DNA from: Symbiodinium natans
Taxonomy: Eukaryota; Sar; Dinophyceae; Suessiales; Symbiodiniaceae
DNA: 64,000 nt
Assembly: GCA_905221605.1 (NCBI GenBank)
Contig: CAJNDS010002001.1
Location: forward strand, 1,462,378-1,526,377
Reading direction: 5' to 3'
The notes beneath the pieces are model-generated. The model ran no database searches. It was not told the DNA's origin and saw only the letters and a list, made by a program, of their open reading frames with translations. How positions within the stretch are numbered: position 1 is the stretch's first letter; the number at the start of each line of letters is the position of its first letter. Of this stretch, positions 10,372 to 22,692 are shown one piece after another. The position numbers and the translations under genes were made by a program.

Positions 10372-10492
10372 CCTCAAGCCCTTGAAAAGGGGCTGAACAG
10401 GGGCTCTCGAAACCCTCTGAACCCCCAAAGTCAGCTTGCGTAAGAAGGCAATTGGCACCGAGAATAGCTCTCCGCACGCGGGAGAGAAACAT
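10372..10492 (-). CDS. candidate exon abutting a fold-back element
   Basis: Minus-strand frame MFLSRVRRAILGANCLLTQA and 20 further codons, ending at a GAG G|GTTTAGGG donor. The 5' border is CTAG|ATG, the end of the F3 element 10493-10604. On the far side of that element the minus strand ends LAPDSKRGVLD before GTCTAGG, in phase 0, so the element may be an intron. A second frame (DVSLPRAESYSRC...) is also open. Confidence 0.4.
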
Positions 10493-10604
10493 CTAGACCC
10501 GGGAGTAACCTGGGAATAAAAAGAAGTACCTTTTTGGTTTTAAGGGGATTATAAGGGCACCCCAACTCTAAAAAAAGGAAAATGGGGCCTACTCCCGGTC
10601 CTAG
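10493..10604. mobile_element. fold-back element, family F3, 4-bp duplication
   Basis: Termini CTAGACCCGGGAGT and ACTCCCGGTCCTAG are inverted. ACAT is repeated directly outside both ends. Copies at 32935-33122 (ACAA) and 52447-52565 (ACTT) also have 4-bp duplications starting AC. Confidence 0.75.
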
Positions 10605-11078
10605 ACATCTAACACGCCTCGTTTGGAATCAGGTGCCAGCCCGGGGTAGATCCGGCAAAAAGCTAACAACAAATCCTGTGAGCCCTCTGTAGCCCGCTAT
10701 GAGCCCGAATCGCGGCCTGCCCCAGAACCGAAACCGAATTCCTAATCCTCCAAAAGCCCCAAACTATGTGGGGGTTTCCGAAAGTAGGGGTACCTTATTG
10801 GGGTCCTTATTATGGGGGGGGGGGTCTTCATTATAAGGGTCCCTTCCTATCGAAACATATAAACCTGTGGCCTTCCCCCCCCCTTCCCTAATCCTGAACC
10901 TCTGAAAAAAATTCCTAAATACACTTAAAGCCAATAAGAGAAAATATAGAATACTGTGTCCCCTTGGTAGCCCAGTAACCTTATTATTCTTAGGGCACCC
11001 TTTTTGGGATTGGTTGCCAAACCCTACACGCTAAATCCTAAACCCTAAACCCTAAACCCTAAACCCTAAACCCTAAAC
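10605..11078. other. spacer with short repeats, no supported gene
   Basis: Apart from the short exon-like end at 10605-10660 this stretch holds homopolymer runs (G at 10816-10827, C at 10876-10884), a TTGGTAGCCCAGTA motif shared with positions 68 and 56440, and a CCCTAAA tract at 11036-11076. Confidence 0.5.
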
Positions 11079-11184
11079 CTAGTTTTTCCGGGACCGCGGC
11101 ATAGCGGTACCCCGCCGAGCGTGCGAGGAGTCGCTGCTGGTCGTCCAGGGGCGTGGTGTCCACGGGCAGCTTCATCTCAGGATG
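11079..11184 (-). CDS. candidate exon, donor in telomere repeat
   Basis: Minus-strand frame HPEMKLPVDTTPLDDQQRLL then ARSAGYRYAAVPEKL, one of the most protein-like islands here. The donor is ACTAG|GTTTAGGG, where the intron would start with telomere repeat. The acceptor may be CCGGAG|C or CCTGAG|A, nine bases apart. Product unknown. Confidence 0.55.
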
Positions 11185-12158
11185 CTCCGGGTTTAGGTTT
11201 AGGGTATAGGGTTTTGTGGATTAGGGTTTAGGGTTGTTCTAAACTCGAAGGGCCCTCTAATATGGGGAGGGGCAGACACCAACTAGTTCATGTCAAAAGG
11301 ACCTGTATCTCAAGTTTTGCTACAGACAACTTACTTTAAAGCCCTTAGACCCTTTCTACTTCTACCCGTGACTAGGGGGAGGGGGGGGGGGGGCCCTCAC
11401 TGTAGGTGCAAACAGGGATGGAGTCGGTTATGCACAATGGGGCTTGCACTGACCTAACCCTGAACCCTACACTCCAAACCCTAAACCCTAAACCCTAAAC
11501 CCTAAACCCTAAACCCCAAACCCTAAACCCTAAACCCTAAACCCCAAACCCGTTGAGGGTCTGGGGTTCAAGGTTACGGTCTGGGGTGTTTGAGGAGGGT
11601 TTAAGGTTCAGGGTTTAAGACGCAAGTCGGGGCTCAGCCTGCAAGGTGCAATGGGTTTAGGGTTTAGGGTTTAGGGTTTAGGGTTTAGGGTTTAGGGTTT
11701 AGGGTTTAGGGTTTAGGTTTTAGGGTTTAGGGTTTAGGGTTTAGGGTCTCAAAGCTCAGTGCCCTCTAAACCCGAAACCCTGAACCGCTGACACCCTAAG
11801 CCCCAAAACCCAACAAACCCTATAACCCCAATACACCCTTCAAACCCTACAAACCCTTAAGCCCTAAACCCTACAAAAACCCTAAAGCCCTAAACCTTAA
11901 AACCCCCAAATCCCGAAAACCTCAAACCTATCAACCCTCCAAACCCTAAACCCTAAACTCAACGAACCCCAAACCCCCAAACCCTACAAACTACCTATGG
12001 CCTGAAACCCATAAACCCCCAAACCCTAAAGCCTAAACCCAACAAACCCTATAAACCCCCAAAGCCCCCCAAAACCCCGACCGGCATGGGGTTTGGGGTT
12101 TGGGGTTTGGGGTTTGGGGTTTGGGGTTTCGGGCTAGGGTTTAGGGTTTAGGTGCCAT
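11185..12158. repeat. telomere mosaic, no supported gene
   Basis: TTTAGGG tract at 11652-11745, CCCTAAA tracts at 11476-11550, many degenerate CCCNAAA units at 11760-12075 and a GGGGTTT array at 12087-12128. A G run lies at 11370-11392. No frame with splice-like borders was found. Confidence 0.75.
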
Positions 12159-12182
12159 GGACCTTTAGGTATAATGTGAGGT

Positions 12183-15100
12183 CTTGTCCTTCTTTCCCTA
12201 TTAAAACCATTGAATGTTTTATGCCTGAAGCATGTCAGAGTTGGGTTTATGGCTTAGCAAACTCACTCATCCTTGGAAACAAGTCGGAGGGGGCCTTTCT
12301 GTTTTTCAAGAAAAATGAAACAACTATGAAGTAACACAATAGCGAGTCACCCCCCTGATCTTGGCCTCTCGTCGCTTTCTCACAAGTCCAAGTTATGGAA
12401 GGAACCGCCGGAAAGATGAAAAGAATAGGAAGGTAGAGATAAGAGAAGGGTGTTCCGCCCCCCTCTCCAAAACCTTCTTCATTCCTCTCCTCTCTTCGTC
12501 TCTTCTCTTTGCTTCTTCTTTTCTGACAACAGTGGGAAAGGGAAGGAATGAAAGAGCAGAAGGAAGGCAGGCACAAATGGGCCTCCTTTTGTGCGCCCGT
12601 CCTCCTTGCCTTTTTGTCTGCCTCGATGTGGCAAAGGTGAGCAAGGGAGGGGGGGAACGACAAGCTCTCCGTGCCCCTTGTCTTGTCGTGTTTTCCCAGA
12701 GTGTTGCGGGAAGACTGCCGGGGGCCTTTTTTCCCGCCTCTCCTTTCCTTTCCTTGCCTTTCCTGCGCTCTCATAGAAAAAGGAAGAAGAAGGATAAAAG
12801 ACAAAGCAGAAACAAAAAGGGGGTCATGCCCCCGCCTATGGGCCTATGTCTACTTTCTCCTCTCTTGCTTTCTGCTCTTCAGTTTCTGGACTCTGACACG
12901 TAAGAAATGTCTGCGACAGGGGGTGGCAGGGGGAGCTTTCCTTTCCCAGTCTTTCTTCCCTGTCTCCTTATCAATGAGAAAACGCATGAGGGGGAGGAAG
13001 GAGAAGTGGAGAGTGAGAGCGAGGGACAAGGAGATGGAGAGAGGAAGAAAGAGAATGAGAGAATGATAGTGAAAGAGAAAGGAAAGATAGAGAGAGAGAG
13101 AGAGAGGGTGTAGGTAGATAGATAGATAATAAAGAGGAAAGGCGAGCAACCGCAAGGCGTGGCAACTTTCTGTTGTTTTCCTTTCCACTTCAGTCTGTTC
13201 TTCCTCGCCATTTCTTCCTATATATCTCATTCGCGAGAAAAGGAGGAGAGAAGAGGAAGAAGAAAAGAGGACAGCAAGGAAGAGGGCAGATGGAGTGACA
13301 AGTTATCTGGTCCCTCTTCATACCTTATCATCTGCGAACATTACTCCTCTGTTCTCTTCTGTCTCCTGTTCTTTTGAAGTAAAGGTTCCCTTGTCTTGTC
13401 ATGTTTTCCCAGAGTGTTGCGGGAAGACTGCGGGGGCATTTTTTCCCGCCTCTCCTTTCCTTTCCTTTCCTGCGCTCTCATAGAAACAGGAAGAAGAAGG
13501 ATAGATGACAAAGCAGAAACAAAAAAGAGGTCATGCCCCCGCCTATGGGCCTATGTCTACTTTCTCCTCTCTTGCTTTCTGCTCTTCAGTTTCTGGACTC
13601 TGATACGTAAGAAATGTCTGCGACAGGGGGTGGCAGGGGGAGCGTTCCTTTCCCAGTCTTTCTTCCCTGTCTCCTTATCAATGAGAAAACGCATGAGGGG
13701 GAGGAAGGAGAAGTGGAGAGTGAGAGCGAGGGACAGGGAGAGGGAGAGAAGAAGAAAGAGAGTGAGAGAATGAAAGTGAAAGAGGGAGGAACGATAGGAA
13801 GGGAAACATACGGGAAGGAGAGGGTTCCGCCCCCTTCTCCAAATCCTTCTTCGTTCCTCTCCTCTCTTCGTCTCTTCTCTTAGCTGCTTCTTTTCTGACA
13901 ACAGTGGGAAAGGAAGGAATGAAAGAGCAGAAGGAAGACAGGCACAAATGGGCCTCCTTTTGTGCGCCCGTCCTCCTTGCCTTTTTGTCTGCCTCGATGT
14001 GGCAAAGCTGAGCAAGGGAAGGGGGAACGACAAGCTCTCCGTTTTCTTGTCTTCTCGTGAATTCCCGGAGAGTTGCGGGAAGACTGCGGGGGCCTTTTTG
14101 AAGGATAAAACACAAAAAGCAGAAACAAAAAAGAGGTCATGCCCCCGCCTATGGGTCTATGTCTACTTTCTCCTCTCTTGCTTTCTGCTCTTCAGTTTCT
14201 GGACTCTGATACGTAAGAAATGTCTGCGACGGGGGGTGGCAGGGGGAGCGTTCCTTTTCCAGTCTTTCTTCCCTGTCTCCTTATCAATGAGAAAACGCAT
14301 GAGGGGGAGGAAGGAGAAGTGGAGAGTGAGAGCGAGGGACAGGGAGAGGGAGAGAAGAGGAGAGAGAATGAGAGAATGAAAGTGAAAGAGGGAGGAACGA
14401 TAGGAAGGGAGAGATAAGGGAAGGAGGGGGTTCCGCCCCCTTCTCCAAATCCTTCTTCGTTCCTCTCCTCTTTTCGTCTCTTCTCTTAGCTGCTTCTTTT
14501 CTGACAACAGTGGGAAAGGAAGGAATGAAAGAGCAGAAGGAAGACAGGCACCAATGGGCCTCCTTTTGTGCGCCCGTCCTCCTTGCCTTTTTGTCTGCCT
14601 CGATGTGGCAAAGCTGAGCAAGGGAAGGGGGGGAACGACAAGCTCTCCGTTTTCTTGTCTTCTCGTGAATTCCCGGAGAGTTGCGGGAAGACTGCGGGGG
14701 CCTTTTTTCCGCTTCTCCTTTCCTGTTCTTTCCTTCACTCTCATAGAAAAAGGAAGAAGAAGAAGAAGGATAAAAGACAAAGCAGAAACAAAAAAGAGGT
14801 CATGCCCCCGCCTACGGGCCTATGTCTACTTTCTCCTCTCTTGCTTTCTGCTCTTCAGTTTCTGGACTCTGATACGTAAGAAATGTCTGCGACGGGGGGT
14901 GGCAGGGGGAGCGTTCCTTTCCCAGTCTTTCTTCCCTGTCTCCTTATCAATGAGAAAACGCATGAGGGGGAGGAAGGAGAAGTGGAGAGTGAGAGCGAGG
15001 GACAGGGAGAGGGAGAGAAGAAGAGAGAGAATGAGAGAATGAAAGTGAAAGAGGGAGGAACGATAGGAAGGGAGACATAAGGGAAGGAGAGGGTTCCGCC

Positions 15101-16895
15101 CCCTTTTCCAAATCTTTCTTCGTTCCTCTCCTCTCTTCGTCTCTTCTCTTTGCTGCTTCTTTTCTGACAACAGTGGGAAAGGAAGGAATTAAAGAGCAGA
15201 AGGAAGACAGGCACAAATGGGCCTCCTTTTGTGCGCCCGTCCTCCTTGCCTTTTTGTCTGCCTCGATGTGGCAAAGCTGAGCAAGGGAGGGGGGGAACGA
15301 CAAGCTCTCCGTTTTCTTGTCTTGTCGTGTGTTCCCGGAGAGTTGCGGGAAGACTGCGGGGGCCTTTTTTCCCGCTTCTCCTTTCCTGTTCTTTCCTGCG
15401 CTCTCATAGAAAAAGGAAGAAGAAGGATAAAAGACAAAGCAGAAACAAAAAAGAGGTGATGCCCCCGCCTATGGGCCTATGTCTACTTTCTCCTCTCTGG
15501 CTTTCTGCTCTTCGATACGTAAGAAATGTCCGCGACAGGGGGTGGCAGGGGGGGGGGCGTTCCTTTCCCAATCTTTCTTCCCTGTCTCCTTATCAATGAG
15601 AAAATGCATGAGGGGGAGGAAGGAGAAGTGGAGAGTGAGAGCGAGGGACAAGGAGAGGGAGAGAGGAAGAAAGAGAATGAGAGAATTAGAGTGAAAGAGA
15701 AAGGAAAGATAGAGAGAGAGAGGGTGTAGGTAGATAGATAGATAATAAAGAGGAAAGGCGAGCAACCGCAAGGCGTGGCAACTTTCTGTTGTTTTGCTTT
15801 CCACTTCAGTCTGTTCTTCCTCACCATTTCTTCCTATATATCTCATTCGCGAGAAAAGGAGGAGAGAAGAGGAAGAAGAAAAGAGGACAGCAAGGAAGAG
15901 GGCAGATGGAGTGACAAGTTATCTGGTCCCTCTTCATACCTTATCATCTGCGAACATTACTCCTCTGTTCTCCTCTGTCTCCTGTTCTTTTGAAGTAAAG
16001 GTTCCCTTGTCTTGTCGTGTTTTCCCAGAGAGTTGCGGGAAGACTGAGGGGGCCTTTTTGCCCACCTCTCGTTTCATTTTCTTTCCTGCGCTCTCATAGA
16101 AAAAGGAAGAAGAAGGATAAAAGATAAAGCAGAAACAAAAAAGAGGTCATGCCCCCGCCTATGGGCCTATGTCTACTTTCTCCTCTCTTTGCTTTCTGCT
16201 CTTCAGTTTCTGGACTCTGATACGTAAGAAATGTCTGCGACGGGGGGTGGCTGGGGGAGCGTTCCTTTCCCAGTCTTTCTTCCCCGTCTGCTTATCACTG
16301 AGAAAACGCATGAGGGGGAGGAAGGAGAGCGAGGGACAGGGAGAGGGAGAGAAGGAAGAGAGAGAATGAGAGAATGAAAATGAAAGAGGGAGGAACGATA
16401 GGAAGGGAGAGACAAGGGAAGGAGAGGGTTCCGCCCCCTTCTCCAAAACCTTCCTCTCTTCGTCTCTTCTCTTTGCTTCTTCTTTTCTGACAACAGTGGA
16501 AAAGGAAGGAATGAAAGAGCAGAAGGAAGGCAGGCACAAATGGGCCTCCTTTTGTGCGCCCGTCCTCCTTGCCTTTTTGTCTGCCTCGATGTGGCAAAGC
16601 TGAGCAAGGGAGGGGGGGAACGACAAGCTCTCCGTTCCTTGTCTTGTCGTGTATTCCCGGAAGACTGAGGGGGCCTTTTTTCCCGCTTCTCCTTTCCTTT
16701 CCTTTCCTTTCCTGCGCTCTCATAGAAAAAGGAAGAAGAAGGATAAAAGACAAAGCAGAAACAAAAAAGAGGTCATGCCCCCGCCTATGGGCCTATGTCT
16801 ACTTTCTCCTCTCTTGCTTTCTGCTCTTCAGTTTCTGGAGACAGGGAGAGGGAGAGTGGAAGATGGAGAATGAGAGAATGAAAGTGAAAGAGAGA

Positions 16896-16936
<41 letters not shown>

Positions 16937-17110
16937 TAGGTAGAGAGGTAGTTTTCCTCTCCACTTCAGTCTGTTCTTCCTCACCATTTCTTCCTATATA
17001 TCTCATTCTGCGAGAAAAGGAGGAGAGGAAGGAAGAGGGGAGATGGAGTGACAAATTATCCTGGTCCCTCTTCTTACCTTATCATCTGCGTACATTACTC
17101 CTCTGATCTC
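12183..17110. repeat. 600-710 bp purine/pyrimidine tandem array
   Basis: The motif GCCTATGGGCCTATGTCTAC recurs near 12833, 13541, 14150, 14813, 15470, 16158 and 16786, so units are 610-710 bp long. Each unit has long strand-biased purine and pyrimidine blocks, a GGGAGAGGGAGAGA segment and GA or GATA microsatellites (16894-16933, 13110-13130, 15730-15745). The open frames of 60-205 codons on both strands are lysine/arginine/glutamate-rich or serine/leucine-rich shadows of these blocks; I call no gene. Confidence 0.85.
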
Positions 17111-17439
17111 TCTGTTTCCTGTACTTTTGAAGTAAAGGTTTACAGAGGTTTATCCCCTGTCCCTTCCGTTTCCATGGCATTTGGTGTACAAAGCCATAAT
17201 GGTGTTAACAAAGTGCTGCCCTTTCGCGGCTGGGAGTGCGGAGAACTTGTACAACGAGAAGGAAGGGTCCGAAAGAGCAACGTTTTTATCATGGCCGCTC
17301 TGCTAGGACAGTCACTTAGTTGTTTTTTTCAAAAATTGAATAAGTTAACAAGACTGCTTTTACCTATACGAATAACCAAACTAAAGTTGAAATTCATATG
17401 AATATTAATCAGGGTTTAGGGTCTAGGGGCGCCTAGGGC
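17111..17439. other. junction segment, no supported gene
   Basis: Unique-looking sequence following the array. A plus frame at 17048-17401 is open for 117 codons but shows no family motif, and its end reads into a lysine/leucine-rich AT stretch. I leave it uncalled. Confidence 0.4.
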
Positions 17440-17880
17440 TTTGATTGGTGGGCATACTTCTAATTTGCGGGGCATCCCATAACAAGACTTCCCCTAAATG
17501 TTTTGGTCTCCTCCCACTTGTTTGGATTGTTGAAACAGACGGACCCTTCAAACACCTGAAACAGACATGCGTGGGGCGTCCCATAACATGACTCCTCCTA
17601 ATTGGCTTGAATCCCCCGACTTGCGTTGCTTGTTGCTGAAACAGAAGGATATATGGCTAACAAACCCGTTCCGTTGGACCCTTCAAAGACTTGAGACTTG
17701 AAACAGACACATGTATGGCTAACAAGTTCGTTCCGGTGGACCTTTCAACCGCGTTGTACAAAAATGTCCCCCAGACATCCTCCTTGGGGCGTCCGTAACA
17801 TGACTTCTCCTAGTTGTCTCGGACTCCTCCAGCTGTTGTACATGTTGAGACCGGAGAGAATATGGCTACACACAAAGGTT
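17440..17880. repeat. degenerate repeat of about 110 bp
   Basis: GGGGCGTCC-TAACATGACT recurs near 17471, 17576 and 17789; GAAACAGA and ATGGCTAACAA-CCGTTCCG-TGGACC recur near 17650 and 17715. About three or four copies lead into the satellite. Confidence 0.65.
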
Positions 17881-20800
17881 GCAAAAGGCGGGGGAAACTC
17901 CCGGGAAGTTTCCCAAACCTTTTGCAACCTTTGAAATCTTTGAAATCTTTGAAATAGAAATTCCCGCCGGGCTTCCCCAATACTAAACCACGAGCCCGGG
18001 CTTCCCCCCAATACTAAATCACGAGCCCGGGCTTCCCCCCAATACTAAATCACGAGCCCGAGCTTCACCCCTAATACTAAATCACGAGCCCGGCCCCCAA
18101 TACTAAATCACGAGCCCGGGCTTCTCCCCAATACTAAATCACGAGCCCGGCCCTCCCCCCAATACTAAATCACGAGCCCGGGCTTCCCCCCAATACTAAA
18201 TCACGAGCCCGGGCTCGTAATTTAGTATTGGGGGAATTTCTATTTCAAAGATTTCAAAGATTTCAAAGATTTCAAAGGTTGCAAAAGGCGGGGGAAACTC
18301 CCGGGAAGTTTCCCAAACCTTTTGCAACCTTTGAAATCTTTGAAATCTTTGAAATCTTTGAAATCTTTGAAATTCCCCCCGGGCTTCCCCAATACTAAAC
18401 CACGAGCCCGGGCTTCCCCCCAATACTAAATCACGAGCCCGGGCTTCCCCCCAATACTAGATCACGAGCCCGGGCTCGTAATTTAGTATTGGGGGAATTT
18501 CTATTTCAAAGATTTCAAAGATTTCAAAGATTTCAAAGGTTGCAAAAGGCGGGGGAAACTCCCGGGAAGTTTCCCAAACCTTTTGCAACCTTTGAAATCT
18601 TTGAAATCTTTGAAATCTTTGAAATAGAAATTCCCCCCGGGCTTCCCCAATACTAAACCACGAGCCCGGGCTTCACCCCCAATACTAAATCACGAGCCCG
18701 GGCTTCCCCCCAATACTAGATCACGAGCCCGGGCTCGTAATTTAGCATTGGAGGAATTTCTATTTCAAAGATTTCAAAGATTTCAAAGGTTGCAAAAGGC
18801 GGGGGAAATTCCCGGGAGTTTCCCCGCCTTTTGCAACCTTTGAAATCTTTGAAATCTTTGAAATAGAAATTCCCCCAATACTAAATTACGAGCCCGGGCT
18901 TCCACCCAATACTAAATTACGAGCCCGGGCTTCCCCCCAATACTAAATCACGAGCCCGGCCCTTCCCCCCAATACTAAAATCCCACGAGCCCGGCCTCCC
19001 CCCAATACTAAATCCGAAGCCCGGCCCTCCCCCCAATACTAAATCACGAGCCTGGCGTCCACCAATACTAAATCACGAGGCCGGCTCGTAATTATATTGG
19101 GGAAATTCCTCTTCAAAGATTCAAAGATTTCAAAAGAGTTCCAAAGTTTGCAACGGCGGGGGAAACCCCCCGGCTGGGGGGCAAGTTTCCCGCAAACCTT
19201 TTGCAACCTTTGAAATCTTGGAAACAAAAACAAAAAAAAAAAAATGAAATCTTGAAATCTTTGGAAAATAAAGAAATTCCCGCCTGGCTTCCCCAATACT
19301 AACCCCCACGACCCGCTACCCCCCCAATACTAAATCACGAGCCCGGGCTTCCCCCCAAGTACTAATCAGGAAGCCCGGGCTTCCCCCCAATACTAAATCA
19401 CGAGCCTGGGCCTCCCCCCAATACGAAATCACGAGCCCGGGCTTCACCCCTAATACTAAATCACGAGCCCGGCCCTCCCCCCAATACTAAATCACGAGCC
19501 CGGGCCTCCCCCCAATACTAAATCACGAGCCCGGGCTCGTAATTTAGTATTGGGGGAATTTCTATTTCAAAGACTTCAAAGATTTCAAAGATTTCAAAGG
19601 TTGCAAAAGGCGGGGAAACTCCCGGGGAACGTTTCCCAAAAAGGAACCTTTTGCCAACCTTGAAATCTTTGAAATCTTGAAATCTTTGAAATAGAAATTC
19701 CCCCCGGGCTTCCCCAATACTAAACCACGAGCCCGGGCTTCCCCCCAATACTAAATCACGAGCCCGGGCTTCCCCCCAATACGAAAGGAGCCCGGGCTTC
19801 ACCCCTAATACTAAATCACGAGCCCGGCCCTCCCCCCAATACTAAATCACGAGCCCGGGCCTCCCCCCAATACTAAATCACGAGCCCGGCCCTCCCCCAA
19901 ATACTAAATCACGAGCCCGGGCCTCCCCCCAATACTAAATCACGAGCCCGGGCTTGTAATTTAGTATTGGGGAAATTTCTATTTCAAAGATTTCAAAGAT
20001 GTCAAAGATTTCAAAGGTTGCAAAAGGCGGGGGAAACTCCCGGGAAGTTTCCCAAACCTTTTGCAACCTTTGAAATCTTTGAAATCTTTGAAATAGAAAT
20101 TCCCGCCGGGCTTCCCCAATACTAAACCACGAGCCCGGGCTACCCCAATACTAAATCACGAGCCCGGGCTTCCCCCCAATACTAAATCAGGAGCCCGGGC
20201 TTCACCCCTAATACTAAATCACGAGCCCGGCCCTCCCCCCAATACTAAATCACGAGCCCGGGCCTCTCCCCAACACTAAATCACGAGCCCGGCCCTCCCC
20301 CCAATACTAAATCACGAGCCCGGGCTTCCCCCCAATACTAAATCACGAGCCCGGGCTCGTAATTTAGTATTGGGGGAATTTCTATTTCAAAGATTTCAAA
20401 GATTTCAAAGGTTGCAAAAGGTTTGGGAAACTTCCCGGGAGTTTCCCCCGCCTTTTGCAACCTTTGAAATCTTTGAAATGATTGAAATCTTTGAAATAGA
20501 AATTCCCCCCGGGCCTCCCCAATATTAAATCACGAGCCCGGCCCTCCCCCCAATACTAAATCACGAGCCCGCGCTTCCCCCCAATACTAAATCACGAGCC
20601 CGGCCCTTCCCCCCAATACTAAATCACGAGCCCGGGCTTCCCCCCAACACTAGATCACGAGCCCGGGCTCGTAATTTAGCATTGGGGGAATTTCTATTTC
20701 AAAGATTTCAAAGATTTCAAAGGTTGCAAAAGGCGGGGGAAACTCCCGGGAAGTTTCCCAAACCTTTTGCAACCTTTGAAATCTTTGAAATCTTTGAAAT

Positions 20801-22133
20801 CTTTGAAATAGAAATTCCCGCCGGGCTTCCCCAATACTAAACCACGAGCCCGGGCTTCCCCCCCAATACTAAATCACGAGCCCGGGCTTCCCCCCAATAC
20901 TAAATCACGAGCCCGAGCTTCACCCCTAATACTAAATCACGAGCCCGGCCCCCAATACTAAATCACGAGCCCGGGCCTCTCCCCAATACTAAATCACGAG
21001 CCCGGCCCTCCCCCCAATACTAAATCACGAGCCCGGGCTTCCCCCCAATACTAAATCACGAGCCCGGGCTCGTAATTTAGTATTGGGGGAATTTCTATTT
21101 CAAAGATTTCAAAGATTTCAAAGGTTGCAAAAGGCGGGTGAAACTCCCGGGAAGTTTCCCAAACCTTTTGCAACCTTTGAAATCTTTGAAATCTTTGAAA
21201 TCTTTGAAATAGAAATTCCCCCCGGGCTTCCCCAATACTAAACCACGAGCCCGGGCTTCCCCCCAATACTAAATCACGAGCCCGGGCTTCCCCCCAATAC
21301 TAAATCACGAATCCCCGGCTCGAATTTAGTATTGGGGAAATTCTAATTTCAAAGATTTCAAAGATTCAAAGATTTCAAGATTTGCAAAGGTTCAAAAGGC
21401 GGGGAAACTCCCGGAAGTTTCCAAACCTTTTGCAACCTTTGAAATCTTTGAAATCTTTGAAATCTTTGAAATAGAAATTCCCCCCGGGCTTCCCCAATAC
21501 TAAACCACGAGCCCGGGCTTCCCCCCCAATACTAAATCACGAGCCCGGGCTTCCCCCCAATACTAGATCACGAGCCCGGGCTCGTAATTTAGCATTGGGG
21601 GAATTTCTATTTCAAAGATTTCAAAGATTTCAAAGATTTCAAAGATTTCAAAGATTTCAAAGGTTGCAAAAGGCGGGGGAAATTCCCGGGAGTTTCCCCG
21701 CCTTTTGCAACCTTTGAAATCTTTGAAATCTTTGAAATAGAAATTCCCCCAATACTAAATTACGAGCCCGGGCTTCCACCCAATACTAAATTACGAGCCC
21801 GGGCTTCCCCCCAATCCTAAATCACGAGCCCGGCCCTTCCCCCCAATACTAAATTCACGAGCCCGGGGGGCTTTTCCTTTTTTTTTTTCACCCCAATACT
21901 CTAAATCACGAGCCGGGCTTGTCCATTCCTTTTTTTTTTTTTTTTTTCCCCCCAATACTGAAATTCACGAGCCCGGCCCTCCCCCCCAATACTAAATCAC
22001 GTGCCCGCGCTTCACCCCACCAATAGCTAAATACGAGCGGGCTTCCCCAATTACTTACTAAATCACGAGCCCGAGCTTCCCCCCAATACTAAATCACGAG
22101 CCCGGGCCTCCCCCCAATACTAAATCACTAGCC
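17881..22133 (+). repeat. roughly 31-bp satellite with quasi-palindromic cores
   Basis: Units of the form CCAATACTAAATCACGAGCC plus CGGGCTTCCCC are tandem. Every 250-400 bp they are broken by a core: several TTTCAAAGA units, then GGTTGCAAAAGG, a GC-rich middle centred on CCCGGG, then CCTTTTGCAACC and several TCTTTGAAA units. The core can fold into a long hairpin. About 12 cores occur in this arm. The middle of one core (20420-20452) is reversed relative to its neighbours. Confidence 0.9.
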
Positions 22134-22592
22134 CGTATTTCATATTTTGAAATCTAAAATCGGGTGATTTTCTATTTTCTATTTTGAAATCTAAAATCGG
22201 GTGATTTTCTAAAATTTTGAAAATCTAAAATCGGTGGGAATTTTTCTGGTTTGGAAATGTAAAATCGGGGGATTTTCTATTTTGAAATCTAAAATGGGGG
22301 GATTTTCTATTTTGAAATCTAAAATCGGGGGATTTTCTATTTCAAAGATTTCAAAGATTTCAAAGGTTGCAAAAGGTTTGGGAAACTTCCCGGAGTTTCC
22401 CCCGCCTTTTGCAACCTTTGAAATCTTTGAAATCTTTGAAACCTTTGAAATCTAAAATCTGGGGATTTTCTATTTTGAAATCTAAAATCGGGTGATTTTC
22501 TATTTTGAAAATTAAAATCGGGGGATTTTCTATTTTGAAATCTAAAATGGGGGGATTTTCTATTTTGAAATCTAAAATCGGGGGATTTTCTA
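22134..22592 (+). repeat. AT-richer sub-repeat TATTTTGAAATCTAAAATCG
   Basis: Units of about 31 bp with the core TTTTGAAATCTAAAATCGGG repeat about ten times, with one hairpin core embedded at 22345-22440. It sits at the point where the satellite changes strand and runs into the gap. Confidence 0.85.
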
Positions 22593-22692
22593 NNNNNNNN
22601 NNNNNNNNNNNNNNNNNNNNNNNNNNNNNNNNNNNNNNNNNNNNNNNNNNNNNNNNNNNNNNNNNNNNNNNNNNNNNNNNNNNNNNNNNNNN
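22593..22692. other. assembly gap of exactly 100 N
   Basis: One hundred undetermined bases. A round 100 usually marks a gap of unknown size, so the length of the satellite and the strand switch next to it are uncertain. Confidence 0.98.

Noticed and set aside
12247-16943. Many open frames of 60-205 codons on both strands
   Set aside because: They are translations of the purine and pyrimidine blocks of the tandem array (KREEERR-type and SLSLSPF-type), recur in every unit and overlap on both strands.
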